DNA from: Candidatus Terraquivivens yellowstonensis
Lineage (GTDB): Archaea > Thermoproteota > Nitrososphaeria_A > Caldarchaeales > Wolframiiraptoraceae
Assembly (NCBI GenBank): GCA_023539445.1
Contig: JAKCEW010000001.1
Location: 139,484-203,483 of the forward strand
Length of the DNA: 64,000 nucleotides
Direction: 5' to 3'
In this document: piece by piece, positions 9,522 through 19,437 of the stretch
How the letters are laid out: each line of letters starts with the position of its first letter
How positions within the stretch are numbered: position 1 is the first letter of the stretch
Made by a program: the position numbers and the translations under genes
The notes under the pieces: model-generated
What the model was told of the DNA's origin: nothing
Database searches by the model: none
The model's input: the letters and a program-made list of their open reading frames with translations, nothing else

Positions 9522-9927
9522 CGACCCTGAGAACCAAGACGGTGTTCGTGTTCTTTACACCTTCTATCTTTCTTATTTCCTCGATGCACTTATTTAACCC
9601 GGCTACGCTGTTTGCGGAGACTATAGCGGCCACGTCGTATTCGCCGGTCAACTCGTAAACACCTTCAACACCATCTAACATAGCAAGTTTCTCGCTTACA
9701 AATGGTGTAGGCACCCCGGGGTCTATCGTGATAAAAGTTATTGCCCTTACAGCATGTCCTTTCTCGACTTCTATAGTGAACCTAGTTATCACGTTATTTT
9801 TAATCAAGTTTTTTACGCGTCGTCTCACGGCACCTTCCGAGAGTCCGAGCTCCTTCCCTATCTCTACAAAAGGTTTCCTTGCATCTTTTTTCAATATCTC
9901 GATTATTTTATTATCAATTTCGTCCAT
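9514..9927 (-). CDS. Lrp/AsnC family transcriptional regulator
   Basis: IDNKIIEILKKDARKPFVEIGKELGLSEGAVRRRVKNL + RAM domain (GVYELTGEYDVAAIV). Confidence 0.93.
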   Translation of the reverse strand: MDEIDNKIIEILKKDARKPFVEIGKELGLSEGAVRRRVKNLIKNNVITRFTIEVEKGHAVRAITFITIDPGVPTPFVSEKLAMLDGVEGVYELTGEYDVAAIVSANSVAGLNKCIEEIRKIEGVKNTNTVLVLRVVR

Positions 9928-9942
9928 AGCAAGTATATTTGC

Positions 9943-9957
9943 TAACGTCCTTCGTTA
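9943..9957. promoter_or_regulatory. Inverted repeat TAACG-TCCTT-CGTTA between lrp-like gene and argG
   Basis: Perfect 5-5-5 dyad 16 nt upstream of the regulator start. Confidence 0.35.
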
Positions 9958-10066
9958 AATACTTTACGGAAACCATTACTAAAAACCTTGAAATTACTTC
10001 AAAAACAACAAAAATATTCTAAATAGTCTTTTTATACAGGGGCATTTTTTCTTTAAAGGACATACC

Positions 10067-11257
10067 ATGAAGGTAGCATTAGCGTATAGTGGCGGCCTCG
10101 ATACGACCGTGATAATTAAATGGCTTCAAGAGAAGTACGGTGCAGAAGTTATAACCGTAACAGTAGACGTTGGTCAGGAGGAGGATTTTGAGGCGATAGC
10201 TGAACGTGCAAAGCTGAGTGGTGCATCGAAGCATTATTACATAGATGCGAAAGAGAGGTTTACAAAAGAGTTCGTGGCGAGGGCCATCAAGGCTAATGCT
10301 CTTTACGAAGGAGAGTATCCGCTAACTGCCGCCCTTAGCAGACCCTTGATAGCTGAGGAAACAGTTAAGGTGGCGTTGAAGGAGAATGCTGATGCTGTAG
10401 CCCATGGATGTACCGGAAAGGGTAACGACCAGATAAGGTTTGAAGTGACATTCGCGGCACTGGCACCCGGAATAAAGATATTCGCACCCGTAAGAGAGTG
10501 GAACATGAGCAGAGACGAGGAGATAGAGTATGCGTTGTCCAGAAAGTTACCGATACATCCCAAGAAAAGCAGATTCAGCATTGACGAGAACCTATGGGGC
10601 AGATCAATAGAGGCGGCAGAGTTAGAAGACCCTTGGATAGAACCTCCACAAGAGGCCTTTAAGCTTGTTGCGCCTTTGGAGAACACTCCAGATGAAGCAG
10701 AAGAAGTCACAATAGGTTTCGAAAAGGGTGTTCCCGTTTCACTAAATGGTGAAGAATTGCCTTTGATCGAGATAATAAAGCGTCTGAACAAAATTGGTGG
10801 AAAACACGGCTTCGGTATAGTAGATCATGTGGAGGATAGGGTCGTTGGAATAAAGTCAAGGGAGGTATACGAAGCCCCGGCCGCACTCATGTTAATCAAA
10901 GCTCATGCCGACTTAGAGAAGATGGCCCTTGGTGGAAGACATCTGATGTTTAAGCAATTAGTTGATAGGCAGTGGTGTTACATGGTCTATGCTGGTTTAT
11001 GGGTTGACCCCTTGATGGACTCGCTTAATGCCTTCATAGATACATCACAAGAGAACGTCACCGGTGAGGTAAGGATAAAGCTGTACAAGGGCTCTGCTAG
11101 GATAGTTGGGAGAAGAGCGGAAAGACCTGTGTACTCAATGGCCATGGCAACGTATTCACGTGAGAGTGCCTTCGATCAAAAGATGGCTGAAGGCTTCGTG
11201 AGGATATGGGGTCTGGAGACAGTCTTAGGTCGAGCGGCACTAAGAAGGAAGGAGTAA
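10067..11257 (+). CDS. argG: Argininosuccinate synthase
   Basis: VALAYSGGLDTTVIIKWL, HGCTGKGNDQIRFE, full length. Confidence 0.97.
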   Translation: MKVALAYSGGLDTTVIIKWLQEKYGAEVITVTVDVGQEEDFEAIAERAKLSGASKHYYIDAKERFTKEFVARAIKANALYEGEYPLTAALSRPLIAEETVKVALKENADAVAHGCTGKGNDQIRFEVTFAALAPGIKIFAPVREWNMSRDEEIEYALSRKLPIHPKKSRFSIDENLWGRSIEAAELEDPWIEPPQEAFKLVAPLENTPDEAEEVTIGFEKGVPVSLNGEELPLIEIIKRLNKIGGKHGFGIVDHVEDRVVGIKSREVYEAPAALMLIKAHADLEKMALGGRHLMFKQLVDRQWCYMVYAGLWVDPLMDSLNAFIDTSQENVTGEVRIKLYKGSARIVGRRAERPVYSMAMATYSRESAFDQKMAEGFVRIWGLETVLGRAALRRKE

Positions 11258-11586
11258 AAATCAGATTAGGCTAAACACAAAAACAGCCTCTGTTGCACCC
11301 TTTATGTCTTCTGACCATTAACATGGATGCCATCAATTCCATTTCTGATCAACCAACGTTGGCCGCCAACCGCCGAAGTGATTGCTGGTTTTCCGGCATA
11401 CATGAACTACAACTGTGCGAGTCCTAGAGCCTTCATTCTGCTCATGATTAGCATAACAACAAGTAGCAATGCCAAAAACATATACAGCTTGGGCTATCCG
11501 TGGGGATTTACGAATATAAAGGCTTTAAGAGAGAAGAGTATAATAACCCTCGTTAAAGGTTAAATTTAGTTACGGTAGGGCTGGCC

Positions 11587-13206
11587 TTGAAGAAGCTAGT
11601 AGCCATTACGATCTTAATCATACTCGTCTGCACGATGTTGGCGCAGTTTACCTTGGCATCCTCTGAAGAAACCTACGAAGTTGTTAGGAACGTTGAGGTA
11701 AGGGACGGTGGTTTAGTATACGTCTCGGACAACCTTTACATCGGTCCGGGTAAGACGGCTGTTGTCGGATTTGATATAGCTTTGAAGGATAACCTAGTTG
11801 CATTTTATGTCGAACAAGCTACAATCGAAGCAAGATATGTGGAGGAACCGCCACATCTGTTCTTAATAGAGATGAAGAATACCGGTGAACAAACCGTCAG
11901 GGCGAATCTAGTAACAATCTTCAAAAACTTGGTAACTGAGGAAGGTTCTAAAACTTTCGTGGCAAATATACCCGTGTTGCCCGTAATCAAGAAAACGGTG
12001 ACATCTTTCTACATGGTAGCGCGCTTTCCGAACGGGAGCAAAGTAGAGCTTCCTAAAAGACCGGGTTTCAACTACACTGCCGCGATGGATGGTGTATTCA
12101 TAGAAGCTAAAGATATAGATCTACTTGCGCCCACGAATGTTTCTGTGAGGTTTAAGAATGATTATTTTTCAATACTTTTCGTCGAGAAAGCTGAAGTTAC
12201 GGTTTCCGTCGGAAACCAGAAAGAGGTATCATTTTATCTCAAAATAGCTAACCATGGCAAATCATCTATAAACGAAATCAAGTTGTTGTTACCAAAATAT
12301 GCGACTTTACTTAATGTTAAGGATAGTCTCGGGGCATTGTCTTACAGTTACACACAGGAAAATGGTGTTTTGAAAGTTAAGACAAGGTGGGAAGTCAAAG
12401 GTGGTGAGAAGGTATCGTTCACGGTCGAGTACCTTGAGCCTTATGCCCAAGAACTAGGGAATACGTTCACTCTGAATTATCCGTCCCTGCTGGATGTAGC
12501 ATACGGAGAATATATCTTAAAAGTTATTTTACCACCTGGCTACGAATTCAGAGAATCTTCACCGGAACCTGAAGAGTTCGTTAAAGACCAGAGCGGCACT
12601 ACGACAATCACCTACATTAGCAGAAGTGTGGTATCTCTCCAACCAAAATCTACTATAAGTATTAGCTACGTTGCAAGCATGAACTTCGTACAATACCTCC
12701 CGTACTTATGGATAGCAACATTCGGTGCGCTTTTAACAACCGTCATAACGTACAAACTTTCTCGTAAACCCAAGGTACCTGTGCCCTCAGAGGAACTTAA
12801 AGAAACGCTCAAGACCTTGACTTCCGATGTACTTGGAATTGTAAGGACATGCAAAAAGTTAGCTTCTTCTATTCCTTTAGATAAAAAATCATTAAGCAAG
12901 TGGTCAAAAAGTACTTACGAAAGCGAACTCGTGGGTATGAAAAGGGATGCAGATAGGATTGGCACATTAAGGAAGAGACTTGGGGGCTTCCCAGAGATTA
13001 CGTCAAAACTTAGCTCCCTTGAAGTGCAAATTATGGAATTATTGGGTACCATGACGGCACTCGGCAGGACTGTGGAAGATTTCAGACTGGGAAGAATAGG
13101 GAAAGCCGCATACGAAAGAATAACAAGGGAGTATACAAAGGACATTTCATCACTCACATCCAGAATAATGGACACGACAAAGGATATAGAAGCATCCTTA
13201 AGATAA
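11587..13206 (+). CDS. Secreted/membrane-anchored hypothetical protein with N-terminal signal peptide, C-terminal TM and cytoplasmic helical tail
   Basis: MKKLVAITILIILVCTMLAQFTLA signal; YLPYLWIATFGALLTTVITYKLSRK TM; beta-rich ectodomain; long charged helical tail. Confidence 0.7.
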   Translation: MKKLVAITILIILVCTMLAQFTLASSEETYEVVRNVEVRDGGLVYVSDNLYIGPGKTAVVGFDIALKDNLVAFYVEQATIEARYVEEPPHLFLIEMKNTGEQTVRANLVTIFKNLVTEEGSKTFVANIPVLPVIKKTVTSFYMVARFPNGSKVELPKRPGFNYTAAMDGVFIEAKDIDLLAPTNVSVRFKNDYFSILFVEKAEVTVSVGNQKEVSFYLKIANHGKSSINEIKLLLPKYATLLNVKDSLGALSYSYTQENGVLKVKTRWEVKGGEKVSFTVEYLEPYAQELGNTFTLNYPSLLDVAYGEYILKVILPPGYEFRESSPEPEEFVKDQSGTTTITYISRSVVSLQPKSTISISYVASMNFVQYLPYLWIATFGALLTTVITYKLSRKPKVPVPSEELKETLKTLTSDVLGIVRTCKKLASSIPLDKKSLSKWSKSTYESELVGMKRDADRIGTLRKRLGGFPEITSKLSSLEVQIMELLGTMTALGRTVEDFRLGRIGKAAYERITREYTKDISSLTSRIMDTTKDIEASLR

Positions 13207-13209
13207 TTA

Positions 13210-14280
13210 TCACGCGTTACTTTCGGATATTGATTTTTTCAACCACTCAGCCACAACTTTTGCAGGATTGACCATCCTTCGCTTAAGTCTATTAGCAAGT
13301 TTCGTTTGAGCATCTCTAACATCGTCAGCATGCTTTAGTACTTTTGAGATTTCTTTTAGCGCACTCTGCCAATTCTTAAAATGCTTTAGAGCGCCAATGT
13401 CTATAAGGTAACGGTGTACGGCAGGAAGCCTTCCCGGATAGAGCGATATAGTAGGCACGCCCATCAATGTGGCCTCTTGCGTCATAGTTCCGCCACCACC
13501 GATGAAAAGCAACGCATAATATAGTATGCTATGATCCGATATCGGTCTATCAAGTACAATGGCATTTTTAACCAAACTTTTTAGCCGCGCTATCTGTTCA
13601 CCATACCTTGGCAACACAACGAGTTTGACATCGTTAAGATTCGATGCCAATTTCTCCACGAGTAACATTATGTATTCTGTATCAACCCCTATAAGGTAGG
13701 ATGCTTGCGTTTCAGGCATTCTTAAGAGGACATAGTTGAACTCATCAATACCTAAATCGTACAATATTCGCTTGTTCGGTCTGAAACCATCTAGCCAAGC
13801 CATGGGATCTAACGCTCTATACTTTAATACTCTGCGACCGTTTATTCCATACTTTATCCACTCGTCTTTTGGAATTATCCATGGTGTGAAAACATAATTT
13901 GAAAGTGGGACGCAGTATCTGTTAACCGGGGACTCTGGTGTGTCTGACAGAAGAATATGTGGAATGCCCAAACCGAAGGATATCCTCGTCATATCAAGCG
14001 AACCGCTTGACACACAGATATCAGGCGAATGATTTTCGATAATGTCAACAAGTTCCGCAGTTCTCCTAACACTTGCCTTAAGCTTTCCAAGAAGAGACCC
14101 ACCACCAAATTCTCCAACAACAATAACGTCACTACGACCAACATCCTCCAATATTGGCGTAAGTTGTTCGTATCTTCTAGAGGTAAGTAACGCTTCTACA
14201 CCGTGCTCCTTTAATGCTTTCTCTATTGACGTAAAAAACCAAAATTGCTTAGGTGTTAGTATGTCAAACCATACCTTCAA
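13210..14280 (-). CDS. DUF354 family / GT-B-like glycosyltransferase
   Basis: MKVWFDILTPKQFWFFTSIEKAL…SLFIGGGGTMTQEATLMGVPTISLYPG-type donor loop. Confidence 0.8.
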   Translation of the reverse strand: MKVWFDILTPKQFWFFTSIEKALKEHGVEALLTSRRYEQLTPILEDVGRSDVIVVGEFGGGSLLGKLKASVRRTAELVDIIENHSPDICVSSGSLDMTRISFGLGIPHILLSDTPESPVNRYCVPLSNYVFTPWIIPKDEWIKYGINGRRVLKYRALDPMAWLDGFRPNKRILYDLGIDEFNYVLLRMPETQASYLIGVDTEYIMLLVEKLASNLNDVKLVVLPRYGEQIARLKSLVKNAIVLDRPISDHSILYYALLFIGGGGTMTQEATLMGVPTISLYPGRLPAVHRYLIDIGALKHFKNWQSALKEISKVLKHADDVRDAQTKLANRLKRRMVNPAKVVAEWLKKSISESNA

Positions 14281-14385
14281 GAATTTTCATCCCCGACTAC
14301 TTAAAAATACATGAAACGTGAGTAATAACGCTTATCTGATAATGAGGAAAAAATTAATAGGTTAGGGGACAAAATGAACGACTAA

Positions 14386-15375
14386 ATGTCCGCTACATTG
14401 TTACTGCTGTTTACTTCGTTTATTATGTCTGCTCTTCTATCTTACGCATTAGTTCCTTTTGTAAAGAATTTGGCCAAGAAGACCGGTCTATTCGGTGTCG
14501 ACGTTCACAAAAGTTGGAGACCGTTAATCCCGAAGATAGGAGGTATAACAATTTTCATCGGTGTTACAGTATCGGTTTTGATAACGTCTTTTTTGTTTAA
14601 CATGCTTGACAATAGAGTTTTAGCGTTCATAATATCGACGGAATTGGCAGCGATTGTGGGTTTATGGGAAGATTTTAGGGAACTGAATCCGGTTTTAAAG
14701 CCAGTGTTATTAGCGTTGGTAGGACTCCCGATAGTTTTTATGGGCGCTTACTATCCGTACCCGAATTTACCATTTGTTGGTAAGAGAGCGTTGACGATAC
14801 TCTATCCGATACTCGTGCCCATAGCCTTCACGGTAGTGACCAACGCCGTTAACAGTATGGATGTACTTAATGGTTCTATGACCTTCACATCGCTCGTAGC
14901 CACATCCACGATTTTTCTAATAACCTTAATTAAGGGTAACATCCTCCCAGCTTATTTATGTGCTGGGCTCATAGGCTCTTTAATGGTCTTTGCGTATTAT
15001 AACAAGTATCCGGCAAAACTTTTCCCTGGAAACGTAGGTAGCTTGTACGTTGGTGCCAGCCTGATATCTGTGGCAATAATTGGTAGTGTTGAGATAGCTT
15101 TACTTGTTGCCATACTTCCCCAGATAACGAATGAGTTTCACATAATATATTCTATGAGAGGTCTTAGGTCTGCAAAGAATTTATCCGAAAGACCCGTTTT
15201 CGTGGAAAACGATATGTTAACCGCGAACCCATCAAAAAAAGCTCCTTTAACACTCGTAAGGATGCTTACATCCAAATGTAGCCTATCAGAAAGTGAAGTA
15301 GTAAAGATGCTTGTTATCATTTCGATATTTTCCGCAATTCTTGCACTCATCACAGAGTTTTTCTTCATAAAGTGA
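14386..15375 (+). CDS. Glycosyltransferase family 4 (MraY/WecA/AglH-like phospho-sugar:polyprenyl-P transferase)
   Basis: KSWRPLIPKIGGITIF…GLWEDFRELNPVLK…NAVNSMDVLNGSM…FPGNVGSLYVGA, multi-TM. Confidence 0.88.
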   Translation: MSATLLLLFTSFIMSALLSYALVPFVKNLAKKTGLFGVDVHKSWRPLIPKIGGITIFIGVTVSVLITSFLFNMLDNRVLAFIISTELAAIVGLWEDFRELNPVLKPVLLALVGLPIVFMGAYYPYPNLPFVGKRALTILYPILVPIAFTVVTNAVNSMDVLNGSMTFTSLVATSTIFLITLIKGNILPAYLCAGLIGSLMVFAYYNKYPAKLFPGNVGSLYVGASLISVAIIGSVEIALLVAILPQITNEFHIIYSMRGLRSAKNLSERPVFVENDMLTANPSKKAPLTLVRMLTSKCSLSESEVVKMLVIISIFSAILALITEFFFIK

Positions 15376-15376
15376 G

Positions 15377-15676
15377 ATGAGCACGATGTCAAATATGAAA
15401 GATAAAATCTTCACCGTATGCATGCTCGCCGTCTTCCTACTTATCGTATGGGGTATGTTCCTTTGCGTACTTTATCTGATGTCGGTTTTTGTAATACCGC
15501 TAAGCATGCCGTACCACGAACCTTTACTGATTTCGATATACAGGATTGGTGTGGCCTTCATAGTCCTTATAGTTTGGGTTATTGCGTGGCACAGGCTTGC
15601 GATATTCTGGTTATACAGGATTTTGAGGAGGAGTAACAGGTATGGAATGTCTAGACAGAACGATAGTCCAAGTTGA
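15377..15676 (+). CDS. Small two-TM membrane protein, hypothetical
   Basis: Two hydrophobic helices; overlaps the following ORF. Confidence 0.5.
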   Translation: MSTMSNMKDKIFTVCMLAVFLLIVWGMFLCVLYLMSVFVIPLSMPYHEPLLISIYRIGVAFIVLIVWVIAWHRLAIFWLYRILRRSNRYGMSRQNDSPS

Positions 15677-16808
15677 TGTTTCCGTTAATGGTATACCGAC
15701 GGCCGTCAAGATAGCTAACTCAGGATATAAGGTAATTTTTGCCACAACGAGTGATTACATTGTATCCCAGTTAAAGGAGTACCGTCCTTCATTGCATAGG
15801 GTACCCAAGCCTATTTTCACGAAACTTTTATTGGAAGGAATGCTTACAGTAACGACAGATTTAGAAAACGCATTAACATCATCAAAAACAGTACTTGTAA
15901 CGAGCCACGCTCTGGGAAGTGAAGAGGAAACAAAAAATGTAATGAACCTCTTTAAACAAATGGCGCCATATATAATGCCAAACTCTTTAATAATCTATGG
16001 TGGGCTGGCCCCTCCAGGAACGATGGAAGAAATTATAGACGTACTTGATAAACACTCGCGGCTCAATGTGGAGAAGGAAATTAACATAACTTTAATTACA
16101 CCTTTGGATGCCCAAGCAGAAGCATGCATAATATGCTCGCCCAACTCTGAAGCAGCTAACCTCACGAAGAAGCTCGTATCGGTTTTTATACCATCAGACA
16201 TGATAAAGCTGTATAACAGGTTTAGAGAGGCGGAGGTAGCTAATCTGTTACTCGTGGCAAGACGGGCAATCACAAAAGCACTGTCCTCTTATGCTTTGCT
16301 GATGTTTAAACAAATGGGTGTTGTAATCGAGAATGTTCTGAACCTTTCTGGATGTAAAGCGGCAACGGCAATAGAGGATGATCCATTATCTGAGATGGTG
16401 ATAAATTATTTGGTATCTGAAGAGAGAAGACTACCGCAAAGGTTAACGTTCATGCGCAACGTCATTCGGATGAGGAAGTTGTTGCTTGAGGCCATTGCTA
16501 CGGGTCTTAAGCGAGAAATTAAGTCGGCATTAAAAAAGAATAAGGATTTGAGGATTGCATGTGTGTTTGAACGCGAATCTGATAAGGAGCTGATGAACAT
16601 CATATTACCAAAAAAGGGGGTTAAAGTTCATTTTTATAGTGTAGACGAGATCGAATCAAAGGTTAATGCAGGTGTAGGGAGAATTATTCCGTTTAGCGCA
16701 AATCTAATAATTTTAGCAGCACAGCCACAAAGCATCTCAGAGCAGATGGTACGCAGGCTGGAGGAAGAAGCCAAGCTTATAAATTTAGGCGGCATCGTCT
16801 CCATTTAA
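15642..16808 (+). CDS. Divergent/degenerate UDP-sugar 6-dehydrogenase-like protein
   Basis: VQVDVSVNGIPTAVKIANSGYKVIFATT aligns with UDP-sugar DH N-terminus but Rossmann glycines missing; VTTDLENALTSSKTVLVTS…. Confidence 0.6.
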   Translation: MECLDRTIVQVDVSVNGIPTAVKIANSGYKVIFATTSDYIVSQLKEYRPSLHRVPKPIFTKLLLEGMLTVTTDLENALTSSKTVLVTSHALGSEEETKNVMNLFKQMAPYIMPNSLIIYGGLAPPGTMEEIIDVLDKHSRLNVEKEINITLITPLDAQAEACIICSPNSEAANLTKKLVSVFIPSDMIKLYNRFREAEVANLLLVARRAITKALSSYALLMFKQMGVVIENVLNLSGCKAATAIEDDPLSEMVINYLVSEERRLPQRLTFMRNVIRMRKLLLEAIATGLKREIKSALKKNKDLRIACVFERESDKELMNIILPKKGVKVHFYSVDEIESKVNAGVGRIIPFSANLIILAAQPQSISEQMVRRLEEEAKLINLGGIVSI

Positions 16809-16879
16809 GTTATTCCAGAAACGTAGAATACATCTTCTACTTTTCGAATAGATAACGCTTAAAAGTAATCTCATGTAAG

Positions 16880-17875
16880 ATGAATGGGCCTGTGAACATG
16901 CGAGAAGTTAGTGTCGCAATAATTGGTGCGGGTTTTTGGGGCAAGAATCATGCAAGAGTACTTAAAGAGATACCTGGTGTCAGGTTAACCCATGTTTGCG
17001 ATATAGAGATAGACAGGGCAAAGGAACTAGCATTGAGGTACGGAATTCCAAAATACACGAGAGACTACAGGGAAGTTCTATCCGATGATGTTGATGCAGT
17101 TATTTTATGTACGCCTTCAACTACTCACGCCGAGATAGCTCTTGCGGTTATAAGAGAGGAAAAGCATGTTTTGATAGAGAAACCTATGGCTACCACTATA
17201 AAGCAGGCAGAAGACATAGTCGCTGAAGCAAGACGCAATAAAAGCATGGTGATGGTCGGTTTCATAGAAAGGTTCAATCCAGCGGTCGAGTTAGGAAAAG
17301 AATTAATAGAAAAAGGTGAGATAGGTCGTATTATACTCTCTTATAGCAAAAGAATAGGTAGCTGGCCTGAGAGAATAGGCGATATAGGTGTCGTGAAAGA
17401 TACGGCTATACACGACATAGACTTGGCGATGTACATCTTTAACGTTGAACCAATCAGTGTATACGCTAAGGGAGGCTCCATAAAACATAAGCTCGAGGAT
17501 CACGTTCAAGCCGTTTTGTCGTTTGAAGGTGACAAGAGTGCATTGATAGAGGCCAATTGGCTTACGCCTAGGAAGAAGCGTGAAATGCATATAACTGGTG
17601 AAGAGGGCGTCATTAGTATACAGTTCATTTCGAGAGAGATTGTCGTAGAAAAGGCTGAAGGTAGCAGATCCCCAATGGTGAAGCAGGTTGAACCCTTAAT
17701 GGCGGAGGTGCAACATTTTATAAACTGTATCAGAAACTATGAGAAACCTTTGGTCAGCGAGGTCGAAGGGCTAAAGGCTACACTCATTGCGGAGGCTATA
17801 CTCGAGTCTATGAAGACGGGAGCTGTTGTAAACCTAGAAGAGTTTAAAGATAGGGAGTTGACTATAACAATTTAA
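16880..17875 (+). CDS. Gfo/Idh/MocA family oxidoreductase (nucleotide-sugar dehydrogenase-like)
   Basis: VAIIGAGFWGKNHARVLKEI; HVLIEKPMATT; EDHVQAVLSF. Confidence 0.9.
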   Translation: MNGPVNMREVSVAIIGAGFWGKNHARVLKEIPGVRLTHVCDIEIDRAKELALRYGIPKYTRDYREVLSDDVDAVILCTPSTTHAEIALAVIREEKHVLIEKPMATTIKQAEDIVAEARRNKSMVMVGFIERFNPAVELGKELIEKGEIGRIILSYSKRIGSWPERIGDIGVVKDTAIHDIDLAMYIFNVEPISVYAKGGSIKHKLEDHVQAVLSFEGDKSALIEANWLTPRKKREMHITGEEGVISIQFISREIVVEKAEGSRSPMVKQVEPLMAEVQHFINCIRNYEKPLVSEVEGLKATLIAEAILESMKTGAVVNLEEFKDRELTITI

Positions 17876-17903
17876 GCTTATACGTGAACATGAAGGTGGT
17901 TTT

Positions 17904-18947
17904 ATGTCTAAGGAATTACGGACAGTTTTTTGGAAAGGCACACAGGTCAAGCTCATAGACCAGAGAAAGCTTCCATCCAAGTTGGTCTACATCAGTTGCA
18001 AAAACTACAGAGAAGTTGCTGCTGCTATTAAAAACATGGCGGTCAGAGGTGCTCCAGCTATAGGTGTAGCCGCGGCAATGGGCATGGCATTGGCGGCTAA
18101 GAGTAGTAAAGGTAAGAGTGTGGAAAAGCTTATGTCAGAACTTGAGAAAGCAAAAAACGTTCTGGCATCAACAAGACCTACGGCTATAAACCTCTACTGG
18201 GCGCTTGAAAGAATCATGAAAGTTGCTAGGGAAGCAGCTAAGAGTGGGGATGCCGAGAAAGTCATCTTGAATGTGTTGGAAGAAGCCAAGAAGATGGCGG
18301 ACGAGGATGTAGAAACAAATAAGGCTATAGGAAAACACGGCTCTACATTAATAAATGATGGTGATACCATATTGACGCATTGTAATGCCGGCTCCCTTGC
18401 AACTGTTGGTTACGGAACAGCCCTCGGTGTAATAAGAGCTGCATTCGAGGAAGGGAAATCCATCTCGGTTATAGCTACAGAGACTAGGCCTAAGCTGCAG
18501 GGTGCAAGGCTGACCGCTTTCGAGCTGAAGATGATGGGAATTCCCTTTAAGCTCATCACGGATGGTATGGTGGGTTATGTTATGCAACAGGGTCTAGTGA
18601 ACAAAGTCGTGGTCGGAGCCGACAGGATTCTGGCAAGAAGCGGCCATGTTGTAAATAAAATAGGTACGCTCACGATAGCCATAGTAGCCAAACACTTTGG
18701 CATACCGTTCTATGTCGCCGCGCCCACTTCCACAATAGACTTTGAGAGTAAGCCAGAGGATGTCGTCATAGAGTTTAGGGACGAGAACGAAGTGCACTAT
18801 ATTGGTAAGACAAGAATAACGCCAAAAGGTGTAAGGGCTATAAACCCGGCTTTTGATATGACGCCTCCCGAACTTATCACAGCAGTTATCACCGAGAAGG
18901 GGATATATGAACCGTCTCGTCTTATGGAGCTTTACAATGTCACTTAG
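17904..18947 (+). CDS. mtnA: S-methyl-5-thioribose-1-phosphate isomerase / aIF2B-family
   Basis: AIKNMAVRGAPAIGVAAAMGMALAA; THCNAGSLATVGYGTALGVIRAA; ETRPKLQGARLTAFEL; VVGADRI. Confidence 0.93.
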   Translation: MSKELRTVFWKGTQVKLIDQRKLPSKLVYISCKNYREVAAAIKNMAVRGAPAIGVAAAMGMALAAKSSKGKSVEKLMSELEKAKNVLASTRPTAINLYWALERIMKVAREAAKSGDAEKVILNVLEEAKKMADEDVETNKAIGKHGSTLINDGDTILTHCNAGSLATVGYGTALGVIRAAFEEGKSISVIATETRPKLQGARLTAFELKMMGIPFKLITDGMVGYVMQQGLVNKVVVGADRILARSGHVVNKIGTLTIAIVAKHFGIPFYVAAPTSTIDFESKPEDVVIEFRDENEVHYIGKTRITPKGVRAINPAFDMTPPELITAVITEKGIYEPSRLMELYNVT

Positions 18948-19052
18948 CATTAGATAAAAAGCGGGTTGGGATATATGCATATAAAACACGTAGGCGCGCA
19001 AAACGAGCTTAATGAGTAAAAACCTTTATCATACAAAGAGTTTCTTTTATTT

Positions 19053-19381
19053 GGTGGCGGCAGGTAGGGCCGGGGAGCTAGCCCTTCCCCCTAGCTCGAA
19101 ACGGGCTATATGCGAGGGCCAGATAACCTAGCGGGGTGTGGAGGGTTTGACAGGAATGCGGGTCGGAAGGGGGCGTGAGGGTGCGCCTACGCGGGGTCCC
19201 GGAGGGATGCAGCCTCTCCGTAGGGAGGGGATAGGCATCCCTTGTGCGCCGAACCGTGTCAGGCTCGGGAGAGAGCAGCACTAAGGCGCAACGGCGCCGC
19301 TGCGTAGTACCGTACCTGATCCTACTTCCGACAAATGCGCCTGTCGGACCCTCTGCTACCCGCTGGGGGCTGCCGCCACCT
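19053..19381 (+). ncRNA. ffs: Archaeal signal recognition particle (7S) RNA
   Basis: Terminal complementarity GGTGGCGGCA…TGCCGCCACC; conserved S-domain motif CCGTGTCAGGCTCGGGAGAGAGCAGCACTAAGG; high GC island. Confidence 0.92.
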
Positions 19382-19437
19382 ATAAGCATTCGTCAAAAGT
19401 TTTGCTTTTTTAGAAGTGCGTTTCTAAAACACGGAAT

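Noticed and set aside
11327-11563. 78-aa ORF between argG and the secreted protein gene
   Set aside because: No recognisable domain or coding signature; could be chance in a 330-nt gap, and small reverse-strand ORFs there are equally unconvincing
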